DNA of 26,272 nt from Streptomyces bicolor. GTDB lineage: Bacteria > Actinomycetota > Actinomycetes > Streptomycetales > Streptomycetaceae. Below, in pieces: positions 7,374-14,992 of the stretch. The DNA is taken from contig NZ_JOFS01000058.1 of assembly GCF_000719285.1 (NCBI RefSeq), positions 1-26,272 of the forward strand. Direction: 5' to 3'. A program made the position numbers and the translations under genes. Within the stretch, counting starts at the first letter, position 1, and each line of letters begins with the position of its first letter. The notes below the pieces were generated by a model. It was not told the origin of the DNA. It was given only the letters and a program-made list of their open reading frames with translations, and did not search any database.

Positions 7374-8557
7374 CGGGCAGCCGCCTTCGTCACGGCGCGC
7401 AGCGCGAGTTGCCAAGCTGCATACGGGTCGGTCGCGGCCACAAGTTGGGCGCTCACTTGGTCCAGGACCGGGCACAGGGCCTCTGCCTGGTCGAACACGG
7501 TTTGGGCGTGCTCGGGCAACGGCAGCTCGGTCGGCGCGGTGAGGTACGTGGACAGGATGTTGACCGTGTCCATGAGCCACGTCACGAGTAGACGCCTCAG
7601 CCACCGGCCCCGCAGGGTGCCCCGCAACGCGCGGGTCTGGTCGGCCACGAACGCGGCGATCCCGTCCACCACGGCGGACGCCGGGGCGTCCACGGGCGGG
7701 GCAGCGATCAGCATGAGGAACGCGCGGGAGACAAGCTTTGCGACATCGTGGTGCGCGGGGCCGCGGGCCAGGCCGGGGTCAATGAACACCGGGGCCTCGC
7801 CTGGCCCATCCGGGAACAGGACGTGCTCCGGTTTCAAGTCCCCGTAGACGATCACGGTGGGGCCGATCGGCGGGGCGAGGCGGAGTTTCAGCAGCCGGGC
7901 CACGACCGTGCCGACAACGGCGGCGACGCCCTGGCAGGTGCGCTCGTCGAGCCGGTCAAGGCCGAGACGCCCGATGTAGATGCGGCCCGATACGCCGTTG
8001 AACTTCCGACGGAACGTGCCATCAATGCTGCGCTCCGGGATCGGCGCGGCGTCGACCTGGCAGACCACGCGCGGGTGCTGAAGCCCTTCCAGGCCGGTGA
8101 CGGCCGCGGTGAGCAAGTCGAGGGTTCGGGCCGGTTCTTTGGTGATGAGGTCGGCGAGAGTCGGGCCGGTGACAGGCTCGGTGAACAGCACCCCAGACGC
8201 GTAACCGGCACAGTGGCCGACCCGCACTCCAGCCGCGTCGAGGGTGCGGAGCTGTGCGGCTTCCCGCGCGAGCAAAGAGGCCGGTGAGGTGGCGTATGCG
8301 GCCTGGGTCGCACGAACCCTGTCCCGATCTCCCGCCAGGCCGTGCAGCACAGAGACGAGAGACAGGCCAAGGACGGAGTCCTTTGCGAACAGATCCCGGC
8401 CGCCGACGCCGACGCGGCGTACGTAGCCAGTGACCGACGGCACGTGATCGCCCAGCGTCAGCGGCTCGTCAGGCCACAGGTCAGCTGCGGCGCGGCGTAT
8501 CCGGTCGGTGCTGAGCGCGAACAGGTCCGCAGGCTGCGGTAATGCGGTGCCGGTCAA
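7370..8557 (-). CDS. APH/protein-kinase-fold phosphotransferase-like protein
   Basis: The 395-aa protein has VIVYGDLKPEHVLF (catalytic-loop Asp240) and PVFIDPGLA (metal-binding Asp260), the two signature motifs of aminoglycoside phosphotransferase-like and protein kinase-like folds. FAKD (Lys59) is a candidate ATP lysine and the Glu in LLAREAAQL a candidate partner. The catalytic-loop Asn is replaced, so activity is not certain. The start is a TTG at 8557 behind AGGAGG with a short 4-base spacer; no ATG or GTG fits better. It heads a coupled trio with the dehydrogenase and the HprK-like protein. The substrate could be a small molecule or a peptide. Confidence 0.75.
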   Translation of the reverse strand: MTGTALPQPADLFALSTDRIRRAAADLWPDEPLTLGDHVPSVTGYVRRVGVGGRDLFAKDSVLGLSLVSVLHGLAGDRDRVRATQAAYATSPASLLAREAAQLRTLDAAGVRVGHCAGYASGVLFTEPVTGPTLADLITKEPARTLDLLTAAVTGLEGLQHPRVVCQVDAAPIPERSIDGTFRRKFNGVSGRIYIGRLGLDRLDERTCQGVAAVVGTVVARLLKLRLAPPIGPTVIVYGDLKPEHVLFPDGPGEAPVFIDPGLARGPAHHDVAKLVSRAFLMLIAAPPVDAPASAVVDGIAAFVADQTRALRGTLRGRWLRRLLVTWLMDTVNILSTYLTAPTELPLPEHAQTVFDQAEALCPVLDQVSAQLVAATDPYAAWQLALRAVTKAAAR

Positions 8558-8850
8558 GGTGCCTCCTCGGCGATCAGCGGGAGAAAGACCCGGCCGGGAC
8601 GGTGTGGAGCAACGAGGCAGCCCCGGCCGGGGGCTTGTGGGGCCGCCCGCCCCTGGGGAGAAGGGGTTGGGGCGGGCGGCCGGTCGTCCACCTCGAGGGA
8701 GGGGACCAGCCCGCGCGGCGTCTTGCCCGAAGTCCTCCCGCGCGGGGGTTGTGCGCCCCGGTGGCCGGGTGGCGTGGCGGCCGTAGCGTCCGGCACCGGG
8801 GCGGAATCGTCCGGCGGCGGGAGGACTGAAAGGCACCCCGCCGCGGGGGT
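8558..8850. other. Gene-free gap with three GC-rich hairpins
   Basis: This 293-base gap holds no supported gene; an 80-codon minus-strand frame inside it has no RBS and consists of hairpin sequence. It contains CACCCCGC/GCGGGGGT just after the stop of the upstream gene (8833-8850), a 13-base perfect stem at 8641-8653 and 8669-8681 around the loop TGGGGAGAAGGGGTT, and two copies of the palindrome CCCGGCCGGG (8589-8598 and about 8622-8631) that can pair. The series probably ends one transcript and separates it from the kinase operon. Confidence 0.5.
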
Positions 8851-9303
8851 CTACAGGGGCTGCACGTTGATCAACTTGACCGCGGCGTACCTGCATGGGC
8901 CGGTGGCCAGGTCCGCGCGTCCCCAGGAGGATTCGAGGAAGGTTTCACCCCGGTAGGGGACGTGGGCGCTTTGCGCTGGTTCAAAGGTGTGGGCCGCGGT
9001 CACGCTGACCGTGGCCCGACGGCCTTCGAGCATGGCGGTCACAGCCATGTACCGGCTCAGCGCGGCCTTGCACACCGCCTCGGTGTAGTCGGCGACCAGT
9101 TCCCCGAGCAGATCGGCCAGCCGCGCAGACACCCCCCACGCGGCGAACGTGTCGGCCACCCGCTCGTAGGCCACGTCTCCCAGCAGGCCAGTTACCGGGA
9201 AGGTCCAGCGCATCGCGAAGCCGGACTTCCACCACGGGGTGGCGGCCACGGGAGGGCCGTACGGTTGCCGAGGCTCGCGGGTCAGGGTGTCTGTGTAGGG
9301 CAT
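8851..9303 (-). CDS. Hypothetical protein, about 150 aa
   Basis: The product starts at the ATG at 9303, which has AAGGACGAG upstream. It begins with a polar, Pro-rich segment (residues 1-22), followed by a mixed alpha/beta region with WWKSGFAMRWTFPV and a long helix (WGVSARLADLLGELVADYTEAV). It ends with basic and aromatic residues and has no signal peptide or membrane helix. I do not recognise the family. It lies between the possible DUF6415 protein and the kinase operon, separated from each by a hairpin, and may be a small partner protein of the cluster. Confidence 0.6.
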   Translation of the reverse strand: MPYTDTLTREPRQPYGPPVAATPWWKSGFAMRWTFPVTGLLGDVAYERVADTFAAWGVSARLADLLGELVADYTEAVCKAALSRYMAVTAMLEGRRATVSVTAAHTFEPAQSAHVPYRGETFLESSWGRADLATGPCRYAAVKLINVQPL

Positions 9304-9341
9304 CGGTCTCGTCCTTGTGGAGGTGTGGTGGGCCGGCGGGG

Positions 9342-9379
9342 CCCGGCGGGGAGCGATGGGAAACACGGGCCCCGCCGGG
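9342..9379. terminator. Hairpin directly after the DUF6415-like gene
   Basis: CCCGGCGGGG (9342-9351) pairs with CCCCGCCGGG (9370-9379) around an 18-base loop containing GGGAAACACGGG. It starts 1 base after the TAG of the leftward gene ending at 9381. The loop resembles that of the hairpin at 5275-5317. Confidence 0.5.
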
Positions 9380-9380
9380 G

Positions 9381-9791
9381 CTATCGGGGGCCGATGACGA
9401 TGAGCCAGCCGGTCGGATCGGCCACCTCGGATTCGCGATCCGCCTCAGAGTCGTCATTCGCCTCGGGGGCGTCTGTCATCTCGATGAGCGCCTGCAGCGC
9501 CCGCGCTACGACGCCGAGATCATGCAGCCGCGTCTGCCGGTCTGCTGACGGCGCCGCGGGATCAAGCGCATCGTCAGCGTGTCTCAGCACGAGCAGCCCC
9601 GTGGCACTCATGGACTCGTCCATAGCAAGCACACGCGCCGCCACCTCAGGGGCGAGCAATCGCACGTGCCCTTCCAGTTGCAGTACGAGCCGTTCCGCCT
9701 CCGCACCCGACCTCGGGCGCACGTCCCACAGCGCCGCGTGGAACGCCTCCCGGATCGTCGCGCTGTCAACCGGCATGTAGTCAGCCGCCAC
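9381..9791 (-). CDS. Possible DUF6415-family protein
   Basis: The 136-aa protein starts MAADYMPVD if the GTG at 9791 is used; the alternative is the ATG at 9776. It is mostly helical, with LEGHVRLLAPEVAARV and a C-terminal leucine-rich helix (HDLGVVARALQALIEM), then an acidic linker and GWLIVIGP. The N-terminus and the order of helices recall small actinobacterial proteins annotated as DUF6415, which occur beside natural-product genes. This is recall, not a search result. The GTG start overlaps the upstream zinc-ribbon-like gene by 11 bases. The function is unknown. Confidence 0.6.
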   Translation of the reverse strand: MAADYMPVDSATIREAFHAALWDVRPRSGAEAERLVLQLEGHVRLLAPEVAARVLAMDESMSATGLLVLRHADDALDPAAPSADRQTRLHDLGVVARALQALIEMTDAPEANDDSEADRESEVADPTGWLIVIGPR

Positions 9792-10023
9792 AGCGAGTCT
9801 CCTGCTCTGCTGCCGGGACGCCGTACATGCCCGCGCACGGGACGCATGAGTACAGGTCGACTCCAGCCACCAAGCGGACGGGGAACTGGCTGTCGGCCGT
9901 TCCGGCACACCAGCAGCAGGATTTGCCCTGCCGCTGACGGTGGGTCAGCTTGTCGAGGTGGATCGCGGGGGCGTCCACGAGCGGGCCAGTCCGTGATGTG
10001 GGGGTCGTGCTGCGCGTCGTCAT
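9781..10023 (-). CDS. Small CxxC protein (zinc-ribbon-like)
   Basis: The 80-aa protein contains CCWCAGT and, about 25 residues later, CVPCAGMYG: two CxxC knuckles that could bind one zinc ion. The N-terminal third is polar and rich in Thr and Arg. An in-frame start exists further up at 10107, but that extension is hairpin sequence, so I use the ATG at 10023. It is the first gene of the leftward cluster and faces the HTH-TPR regulator. The family name is not known to me. Confidence 0.6.
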   Translation of the reverse strand: MTTRSTTPTSRTGPLVDAPAIHLDKLTHRQRQGKSCCWCAGTADSQFPVRLVAGVDLYSCVPCAGMYGVPAAEQETRCGG

Positions 10024-10059
10024 GGGTCTCTGCCTCGCGCTCGCGGTCGGGTTCGGTGC

Positions 10060-10097
10060 CCCGCCCGCTCCTCGCGGGGGAACGAGGAGCGGGCGGG
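10060..10097. promoter_or_regulatory. Strong leader hairpin upstream of the leftward cluster
   Basis: Fifteen-base perfect arms (10060-10074 and 10083-10097, CCCGCCCGCTCCTCG and its complement) enclose an 8-base loop, the strongest hairpin of the window. It lies 37 bases upstream of the first leftward start. It may be an attenuator or 5' stabiliser for that transcript or a boundary to the divergent operon. Confidence 0.45.
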
Positions 10098-10146
10098 CCG
10101 TATGCAATAGCTAACCCACCGTCACCCTCCGCCGTGTATGACGAAG

Positions 10147-10207
10147 TTGACTGGGCGGCTCACGCCAGGACTGACGAATTGACTCTCTCTTTACTGTCCG
10201 TGACAGT
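10147..10207 (+). promoter_or_regulatory. Candidate promoter and operator of the HTH-TPR regulator
   Basis: TTGACT occurs twice (10147-10152 and 10179-10184), each after TGACGAA. ACTGTC (10193-10198) and GACAGT (10202-10207) form a perfect 6-base inverted repeat with a CGT centre, overlapping a direct repeat of GTCCGT. It ends 22 bases before the ATG of the regulator. I infer an autoregulatory operator; no -10 box is convincing. Confidence 0.4.
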
Positions 10208-10229
10208 CCGTACCGCCTACCGTGACCTC

Positions 10230-11519
10230 ATGGCGGAGTCCAGAAACGATGTCTTAGCCGCCTGGATGAGCGATCACGACATGTCGGCCCGCGAACTGGC
10301 CGATGCCGTCAACGACGCCATCAGCGAGCTCACCGGCAAGCCCGGCGACACAGCGGAACGCACCGTGTTCCGGTGGCTGTCGGGTGAGAACCGATGGCCC
10401 CAGGAACGCCAGCGCCGAGCTTTGGAGGCCGTCACGGGGCTGGCCATCACGGCCCTAGGGTTCGTGCGTCGGGGGAAACGCAAGACCGTCCCAGCGCCCT
10501 CACCGGAGGACCCCTCAGTGCACCGCCGCCGGTTCTTCGGCGCGGCCACCGGCACAGCCGCCGCCGTCGCCGTACCTTTCGTCACCGCAGCGTCATCACG
10601 CCCGAAGCATGTCGGGACCGCCGACGTGATACGGCTCCGCGATCACGTCGAAAACCTCGTTCAGCTCGACGCCAAACGCGGCGGACACGCCGCCCTCGAA
10701 CGCGCCGCCCTTGCCGGTGCCGACGAGGCCCTCGGACTCCAACGCCGGTCCACCACTCAACGCGTACGCCAACGTCTGTTCGCCGTCGCATCGGACTTCA
10801 CCGCAACCGCCTCTTGGTCCCTGATCGACGCCGGACACCTCGACGCCGCCGGCAAGCACCTCGACCGCGCGCTGACCCTTGCAGGGATGTCCCAGGACCC
10901 CGACATGACCATGCAGGTCTGGAACCTGCGGGCCATGCTCGCCCGGCAGCGCAACGAGTTCGGCGAAGCCGTCGCCGCCGCGCAGGCCGCACAGGGTACG
11001 ACCATCGCCCGCCGCAGCCCGCTGCATGCCTCGCTCGCCCACGCCCGGACCGCTATCGGTCTCGCCCACGCGGGGGATCACCGCATGGCCCTGCGCTCCC
11101 TCGGGCGCGCGGAAGATGCCTTGGAGAGGGCTGACCTGGCAGCCTCCGTACCGACGTGGATCGCTTTCTACGGCCCCGCCGAACTGCACTCGCTCACCGC
11201 GATCGTGAGGGATGTGGTCGGGCATCCCGCAGAGGCGGAGGCGGCGTCCTACCGTGCGCTGTCGGCTCTCCCCAAGGCCTACCGCCGCAACCGCGCGCAC
11301 ACGACCGCACGCCTTGCCCTCGCACAGCTCCATCAACGCGATGTCGAGCAGGCATGCGCCACGTCCGGCGACGTCTTCAAGATCATGGCCGGTGACCCGC
11401 TCCCCGGCCGCACGCGCCAGCTCCTGGGTGACTTCCACCGCGAGTTGATCACCGTCGCACCCCCGCGCATCGCGCACGAGTGGACCGACCGCTACCGGAC
11501 CGAATGGAGCACTCCGTGA
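10230..11519 (+). CDS. HTH-TPR transcriptional regulator with RR-hydrophobic segment
   Basis: The 429-aa protein has an N-terminal helix-turn-helix-like domain (residues 5-75, MSARELADAVNDAISEL ... RTVFRWLSGENRWP). Next comes VHRRRFFGAATG (about 97-108) leading into a hydrophobic stretch (TAAAVAVPFVTAAS), then about 300 residues of TPR-like helices. HTH-TPR proteins with a Tat-like RR segment are common in streptomycetes and control neighbouring small operons. The ATG at 10230 lacks a strong RBS; the open frame extends upstream but loses the domain start. It diverges from the 3.2-10 kb cluster and overlaps the acetyltransferase gene by 4 bases. Confidence 0.8.
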   Translation: MAESRNDVLAAWMSDHDMSARELADAVNDAISELTGKPGDTAERTVFRWLSGENRWPQERQRRALEAVTGLAITALGFVRRGKRKTVPAPSPEDPSVHRRRFFGAATGTAAAVAVPFVTAASSRPKHVGTADVIRLRDHVENLVQLDAKRGGHAALERAALAGADEALGLQRRSTTQRVRQRLFAVASDFTATASWSLIDAGHLDAAGKHLDRALTLAGMSQDPDMTMQVWNLRAMLARQRNEFGEAVAAAQAAQGTTIARRSPLHASLAHARTAIGLAHAGDHRMALRSLGRAEDALERADLAASVPTWIAFYGPAELHSLTAIVRDVVGHPAEAEAASYRALSALPKAYRRNRAHTTARLALAQLHQRDVEQACATSGDVFKIMAGDPLPGRTRQLLGDFHRELITVAPPRIAHEWTDRYRTEWSTP

Positions 11520-12043
11520 CCACGGCAACCGTCGAAGTGCGTCACTACGGCCATGACGACCTACCTGCCATCCGGCAAAAACTCCTCGATGTCCACGCCG
11601 ACGCCTACGCGGACGACATGACCGAGTTCGACGAGCGGTTTCCCTGGTTCGTCGACCACTGGGGAGGAAACCCGGGCTTCGCGTGCGTCATCGGTTACGA
11701 GGGTGACGAGCCCGTCGGCTTCGCCTACGGCGCCCCGGGCACGCACGGCCGCGAGTGGTGGCGCGAGCACCTGAGCGATCCGCCGGCGGACGACACGACG
11801 TTCTCAGTGTCTGAGCTGATGGTGCGGCCCAAGTGGCGCAAGACCGGCACGGCTGAGCGACTGCACGCGGCGCTTCTTGAGAGTCGGCCGGAAGCCCTGG
11901 CCGTGCTCCTCGTCGACCCTGACCACCCCAAGGTGCAGGCACTCTACGAGACCTGGGGATACCGGAAGATCGGTCATCGGCAGCCCTTCCCCGATTCGCC
12001 GAACTTCGCCGTGATGCTCAAAGAACTCAACCCGGCGGCCTGA
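11516..12043 (+). CDS. GNAT-family N-acetyltransferase
   Basis: The 175-aa protein starts at the GTG at 11516, overlapping the regulator stop (GTGA), so the two are translationally coupled. It has the GNAT pattern: VIGYEGDEPVGFAYGA (central strands), then SELMVRPKWRKTGTAERLHAALLE, which holds the acetyl-CoA loop with RKTGTA in place of the more common Q/R-x-x-G-x-G/A, and VDPDHPKVQALYETWGYRKIG near the end. The acceptor is unknown. It could modify the product of the divergent cluster or give self-protection. A hairpin follows directly. Confidence 0.85.
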   Translation: MTTATVEVRHYGHDDLPAIRQKLLDVHADAYADDMTEFDERFPWFVDHWGGNPGFACVIGYEGDEPVGFAYGAPGTHGREWWREHLSDPPADDTTFSVSELMVRPKWRKTGTAERLHAALLESRPEALAVLLVDPDHPKVQALYETWGYRKIGHRQPFPDSPNFAVMLKELNPAA

Positions 12044-12054
12044 CCCGCCGGCAC

Positions 12055-12107
12055 GACGGCCCGTCCCCTCTCCCCAACAGCGTCCCTCTCGTCGGAGGCG
12101 GGCCGTC
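12055..12107 (+). terminator. Terminator after the acetyltransferase gene
   Basis: GACGGCCCG (12055-12063) pairs with CGGGCCGTC (12099-12107), and the pairing can extend outward through GCACG/CGTGC with a small bulge. The loop is 35 bases. It lies 12 bases after the stop codon and probably ends the two-gene operon. Confidence 0.55.
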
Positions 12108-12495
12108 GGCGTGCACGGGGATTGTCACAGCACCCCCGCCCATCCGTGTAATCCGAGGAGAGCGATGGCTTACACGCCCTACCTGACCCGTCTCCATTAA
12201 GGGCGTGGCTGTGGACAACCGTCGACGCGTGCTGCTGCTGCAGAACGAACGCAATAGTGGGAGCTGCCAGGGGGCCGACTCGAACCAACGGACTCCGCCC
12301 CGGAGCTGGCAGTGGAGAGGGAAATTGTTGAGGATCCTTGAGAACCCCGCCTCCGCTCACCTGGCTCCCCAGGCTTGGCCGCCCGGGACTTAGCCAAGAG
12401 AGGGCGGTCGGCGGTGCCCAATCTCGGGAGCAGCCGTCAAGTAACAAGATCATTGAACTGCTGACACGGCGACAACTTTCGAACACACTTCACTC
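12108..12495. other. Gene-poor stretch with one tiny ORF
   Basis: No protein gene is supported here. An 11-codon ORF (12165-12200) follows a good RBS (GAGGAGAGCG) and may be a truncated gene start. CTGCCAG (12264-12270) and CTGGCAG (12306-12312) form an inverted repeat around a tRNA T-loop-like sequence (minus strand GGTTCGAGTC), but the T-stem does not pair. A second short hairpin is formed by CTTGGC near 12373 and GCCAAG near 12392. Confidence 0.4.
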
Positions 12496-13167
12496 ATGGA
12501 CGCGGGACTTGCGGCACTTCTTGGGGCAGGCGTAGGCGCTATAGGAAGTGGCACAGCTGCCTTCATCTCCGGTTGGTTCGTCGGCAAGCAAGCACAGCTA
12601 CAAGCCGTCACCCAAGCGGAGACGGCCAGACTCCAGGTACGTGCGGACCACTTGCTACAGATGCGTGAGCCTCGGGCGCGCGCCTACTCGGCGTTCCTCG
12701 ACCAGGGGCTCCTCCTTTGCGAAGTTCTCAGCGGAGCCAGCTTCGAGGAAGAGGAAGGAGAGCCGGAATGGGAGTACGACGAGAACGGTGAGAGGCGCTG
12801 GAGACCAGCCGACGACGACTCACCGACCCACGACATCCTCGACATACATCGCCTATTTGTCATCGACGACATTGGTCGGCTCCTCGCTCATGGAGACGAA
12901 CTGAAAACCTTGGACAGACTCCGATCCCGCGTGGTCGTGGAAGGGCCGGCTCTGGTAGCTCGACCCGCTCAGGAATTCCGCGACTACCTCATCGGTCGCC
13001 TAGAGGAGTTTGCCGAGCTTGGAACGAGTGCGGGTGTGTTGAGGGATGGTGACCGCCGGGAAGCGGTGAAGGAGTCGAGACGGCTCCTGGAGAGGTTTGC
13101 CGAAACCGCACGCGAAGCCCTGTCAGACGACGGGCTCCAGACGCAGCCCTCTCAGGAGATCTCCTGA
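12496..13167 (+). CDS. Membrane-anchored hypothetical protein
   Basis: The 223-aa protein has one N-terminal hydrophobic helix (LAALLGAGVGAIGSGTAAFI, residues 5-24), then a long basic/polar helix likely to be a coiled coil (KQAQLQAVTQAETARLQVRAD). An acidic linker (EEEEGEPEWEYDENGE) and a helical C-terminus follow. The layout, a short membrane anchor with a cytoplasmic helical domain, is common among unnamed streptomycete proteins, and I cannot assign a function. There is no clear RBS before the ATG at 12496. Codon use is less GC-biased than that of the flanking genes, which hints at a separate origin. Confidence 0.6.
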   Translation: MDAGLAALLGAGVGAIGSGTAAFISGWFVGKQAQLQAVTQAETARLQVRADHLLQMREPRARAYSAFLDQGLLLCEVLSGASFEEEEGEPEWEYDENGERRWRPADDDSPTHDILDIHRLFVIDDIGRLLAHGDELKTLDRLRSRVVVEGPALVARPAQEFRDYLIGRLEEFAELGTSAGVLRDGDRREAVKESRRLLERFAETAREALSDDGLQTQPSQEIS

Positions 13168-13194
13168 CCCGCATTCCTGGCGCGGGCGCGGTAG

Positions 13195-13294
13195 CGACGC
13201 AGACCGATATGGGCTGCTGTCGGCGGCATCGTGGCCGTCGCAGCTGGCGTCACGCTTTGGGTCTGGGCGCCTTGGGTCGACCGCATCCCGTTCA
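13195..13294 (+). pseudogene. Truncated membrane segment cut by the IS256-type element
   Basis: In the frame of the preceding gene, after its stop and a further TAG, the sequence encodes RRRPIWAAVGGIVAVAAG and then VTLWVWAPWVDRIPF, a convincing transmembrane helix. The reading ends at the left inverted repeat of the insertion sequence. No start codon is present. It is probably the surviving end of a membrane-protein gene. Confidence 0.4.
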
Positions 13295-13318
13295 GAGCAA
13301 TGCTCAAGACCTGTGGAT
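13295..13318 (+). repeat. Left terminal inverted repeat of the IS256-type element
   Basis: GAGCAATGCTCAAGACC begins the repeat. It matches the right repeat except for GC/CG at its positions 8-9. Confidence 0.85.
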
Positions 13319-13417
13319 CGGCCTCGGGTTGAACGCGAAGGGCGTACCTTCCCGAGTGATCGATTGATGGTCATCGAGTAGGCCGGTGCTGCGAACACCG
13401 GTCGGGAAGGCACGCCC

Positions 13418-14674
13418 GTGCTCAGCGTAGTCAATGCCGACGGCACCACCGCCGACGGTTCCTCACTCATCGACGAGATCGTCCGGGAGGGTGCGAGGCG
13501 GATGCTGGCCGCCGCCCTGGAGGCCGAGGTAAACACCTATATAGCCGAGTTGGCGGATCAGCGGGATGAGATGGGTCGTCGTCTGGTGGTCCGCAACGGC
13601 TATCACCAGCCCCGCTCGGTGACCACCGCGGCCGGGACGGTCGACGTGAAAGCGCCGAGGGTGAACGACAAGCGCGTCGATGAGGAGACGGGCGAGCGCA
13701 AACGGTTCTCCTCGGCGATCCTGCCGCCCTGGGCGCGGAAGTCGCCGAAGATCAGCGAAGTCCTGCCACTGCTCTATTTGCACGGCCTGTCCTCCGGGGA
13801 CTTCGTGCCCGCGCTCGAGCAGTTCCTCGGCTCCTCGGCCGGCCTGTCCCCGGCCACGGTGACTCGCCTCACGCAGCAGTGGCAGGGCGACCACAAGGCG
13901 TTCGGCGAGCGTGACCTGTCCGCCACCGACTACATCTATATCTGGGCCGACGGCATCCACCTGCGCATACGCCTCGAAGAGGCGAAGGCTGCCGTCCTGG
14001 TCGTGATGGGCGTTCGGGCGGACGGCACGAAGGAGCTGATCGCGATGGCGGACGGCTACCGGGAATCATCGGAGTCCTGGGCGAGTCTGCTGCGGGACTG
14101 CCAGCGACGCGGGATGCGCGCTCCCGTCCTCGCTGTCGGCGACGGCGCCCTCGGCTTCTGGAACGCGATCAACGAGGTCTTTCCCGAAACCCGCCACCAA
14201 AGATGCTGGGTTCACAAGACGGCCAACTGCCTCGACAGCCTCCCGAAGTCGGCACAGCCCGCGGCGAAGAAGGCCATCCAGGACATCTACAACGCCGAAG
14301 ACAAGGAGCACACGGCCGCCGCGGTCAAGGCGTTCGCCAAGCAGTACGGCACGAAGTTCCCCAAGGCCGTCAAGAAGATCGTCGACGACGAGGACGAGCT
14401 GCTGGCGTTCTACGACTTCCCCGCCGAGCACTGGATCCACCTACGCACCACCAACCCCATTGAGTCGACCTTCGCGACCGTCCGACTGCGGACGAAGGTC
14501 ACCAAGGGGGCCGGCTCCCGAGCCGCTGCCCTGGCGATGGTCTTCAAGCTCGTCGAGTCTGCCCAGGCCCGCTGGCGAGCCGTGAACGCACCCCACCTCG
14601 TCGCGCTCGTCCGCGCCGGGGCCCGCTTCGAACGCGGCCAGCTCGTCGAACGCACTGAGATCATGGCGGCGTGA
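13418..14674 (+). CDS. IS256-family (Mutator-type) DDE transposase
   Basis: The 418-aa protein has the IS256 hallmarks: an N-terminal DEIVREGARRMLAAALEAEV segment, RNGYHQPRSV, a first catalytic Asp in WADGIHLRIRLE, a second in VGDGALGFW, the RCWVHKTANCLDSLP motif, and the catalytic Glu in TNPIESTFATVRLRT. Length and motif order are normal and no frame break is visible, so it should be active. It catalyses cut-and-paste transposition of its element. The GTG at 13418 follows GGGAAGGCACGCCC. Its stop overlaps the next start (GTGA). Confidence 0.95.
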   Translation: MLSVVNADGTTADGSSLIDEIVREGARRMLAAALEAEVNTYIAELADQRDEMGRRLVVRNGYHQPRSVTTAAGTVDVKAPRVNDKRVDEETGERKRFSSAILPPWARKSPKISEVLPLLYLHGLSSGDFVPALEQFLGSSAGLSPATVTRLTQQWQGDHKAFGERDLSATDYIYIWADGIHLRIRLEEAKAAVLVVMGVRADGTKELIAMADGYRESSESWASLLRDCQRRGMRAPVLAVGDGALGFWNAINEVFPETRHQRCWVHKTANCLDSLPKSAQPAAKKAIQDIYNAEDKEHTAAAVKAFAKQYGTKFPKAVKKIVDDEDELLAFYDFPAEHWIHLRTTNPIESTFATVRLRTKVTKGAGSRAAALAMVFKLVESAQARWRAVNAPHLVALVRAGARFERGQLVERTEIMAA

Positions 14675-14982
14675 CGATGACTCCATTGGAAGCACCCAGC
14701 CCCGAGGTCCAGGTCGTGCAGGTGGACACCACTGGCACCGATCTCCTGACTGTCATCGTGCGATGCCTGGCGACCACGCGGCTGGGCGCGCGCTTCCGCT
14801 GCACCAGCCCGGACGGACAAGCCGTCGACCTGGTACTGACGGAGATCCGCCGCTACCCCCAGGTGCCAGTCCACGAGGTGGACCCGCCTCACGGCGCCCG
14901 TCTCGTCCTCACCGGCCCAGGATCGGACGATCTCCATTTCAAGCCCGGGGACATCCTGCGTGGCACCAACCCGATCCCCTGA
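14671..14982 (+). CDS. Passenger protein of the IS256-type element
   Basis: The 103-aa product starts at a GTG that overlaps the transposase stop by 4 bases and ends 10 bases before the right inverted repeat, so it belongs to the element. It has beta-rich character: LLTVIVRCLATTRLGARFRC, DLVLTEIRRYPQVPVHEVDP, ARLVLTG and FKPGDILRG. The last part recalls small beta-barrel segments such as those of translation factors. It has no known transposition motif. It could be an accessory transposition factor or a host-interaction protein. The function is unknown. Confidence 0.65.
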   Translation: MTMTPLEAPSPEVQVVQVDTTGTDLLTVIVRCLATTRLGARFRCTSPDGQAVDLVLTEIRRYPQVPVHEVDPPHGARLVLTGPGSDDLHFKPGDILRGTNPIP

Positions 14983-14992
14983 TCAAGCATCA

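Noticed and set aside
8554..8796. 80-codon minus-strand frame in the hairpin gap, as a possible precursor peptide
   Set aside because: It is built from hairpin arms, is Pro/Arg-rich, and lacks an RBS.
12240..12320. tRNA-like T-loop (GGTTCGAGTC on the minus strand) as a tRNA gene or attachment site
   Set aside because: The T-stem does not pair and no D-arm, anticodon arm or acceptor stem can be drawn. It could be a decayed fragment, but the evidence is too thin.
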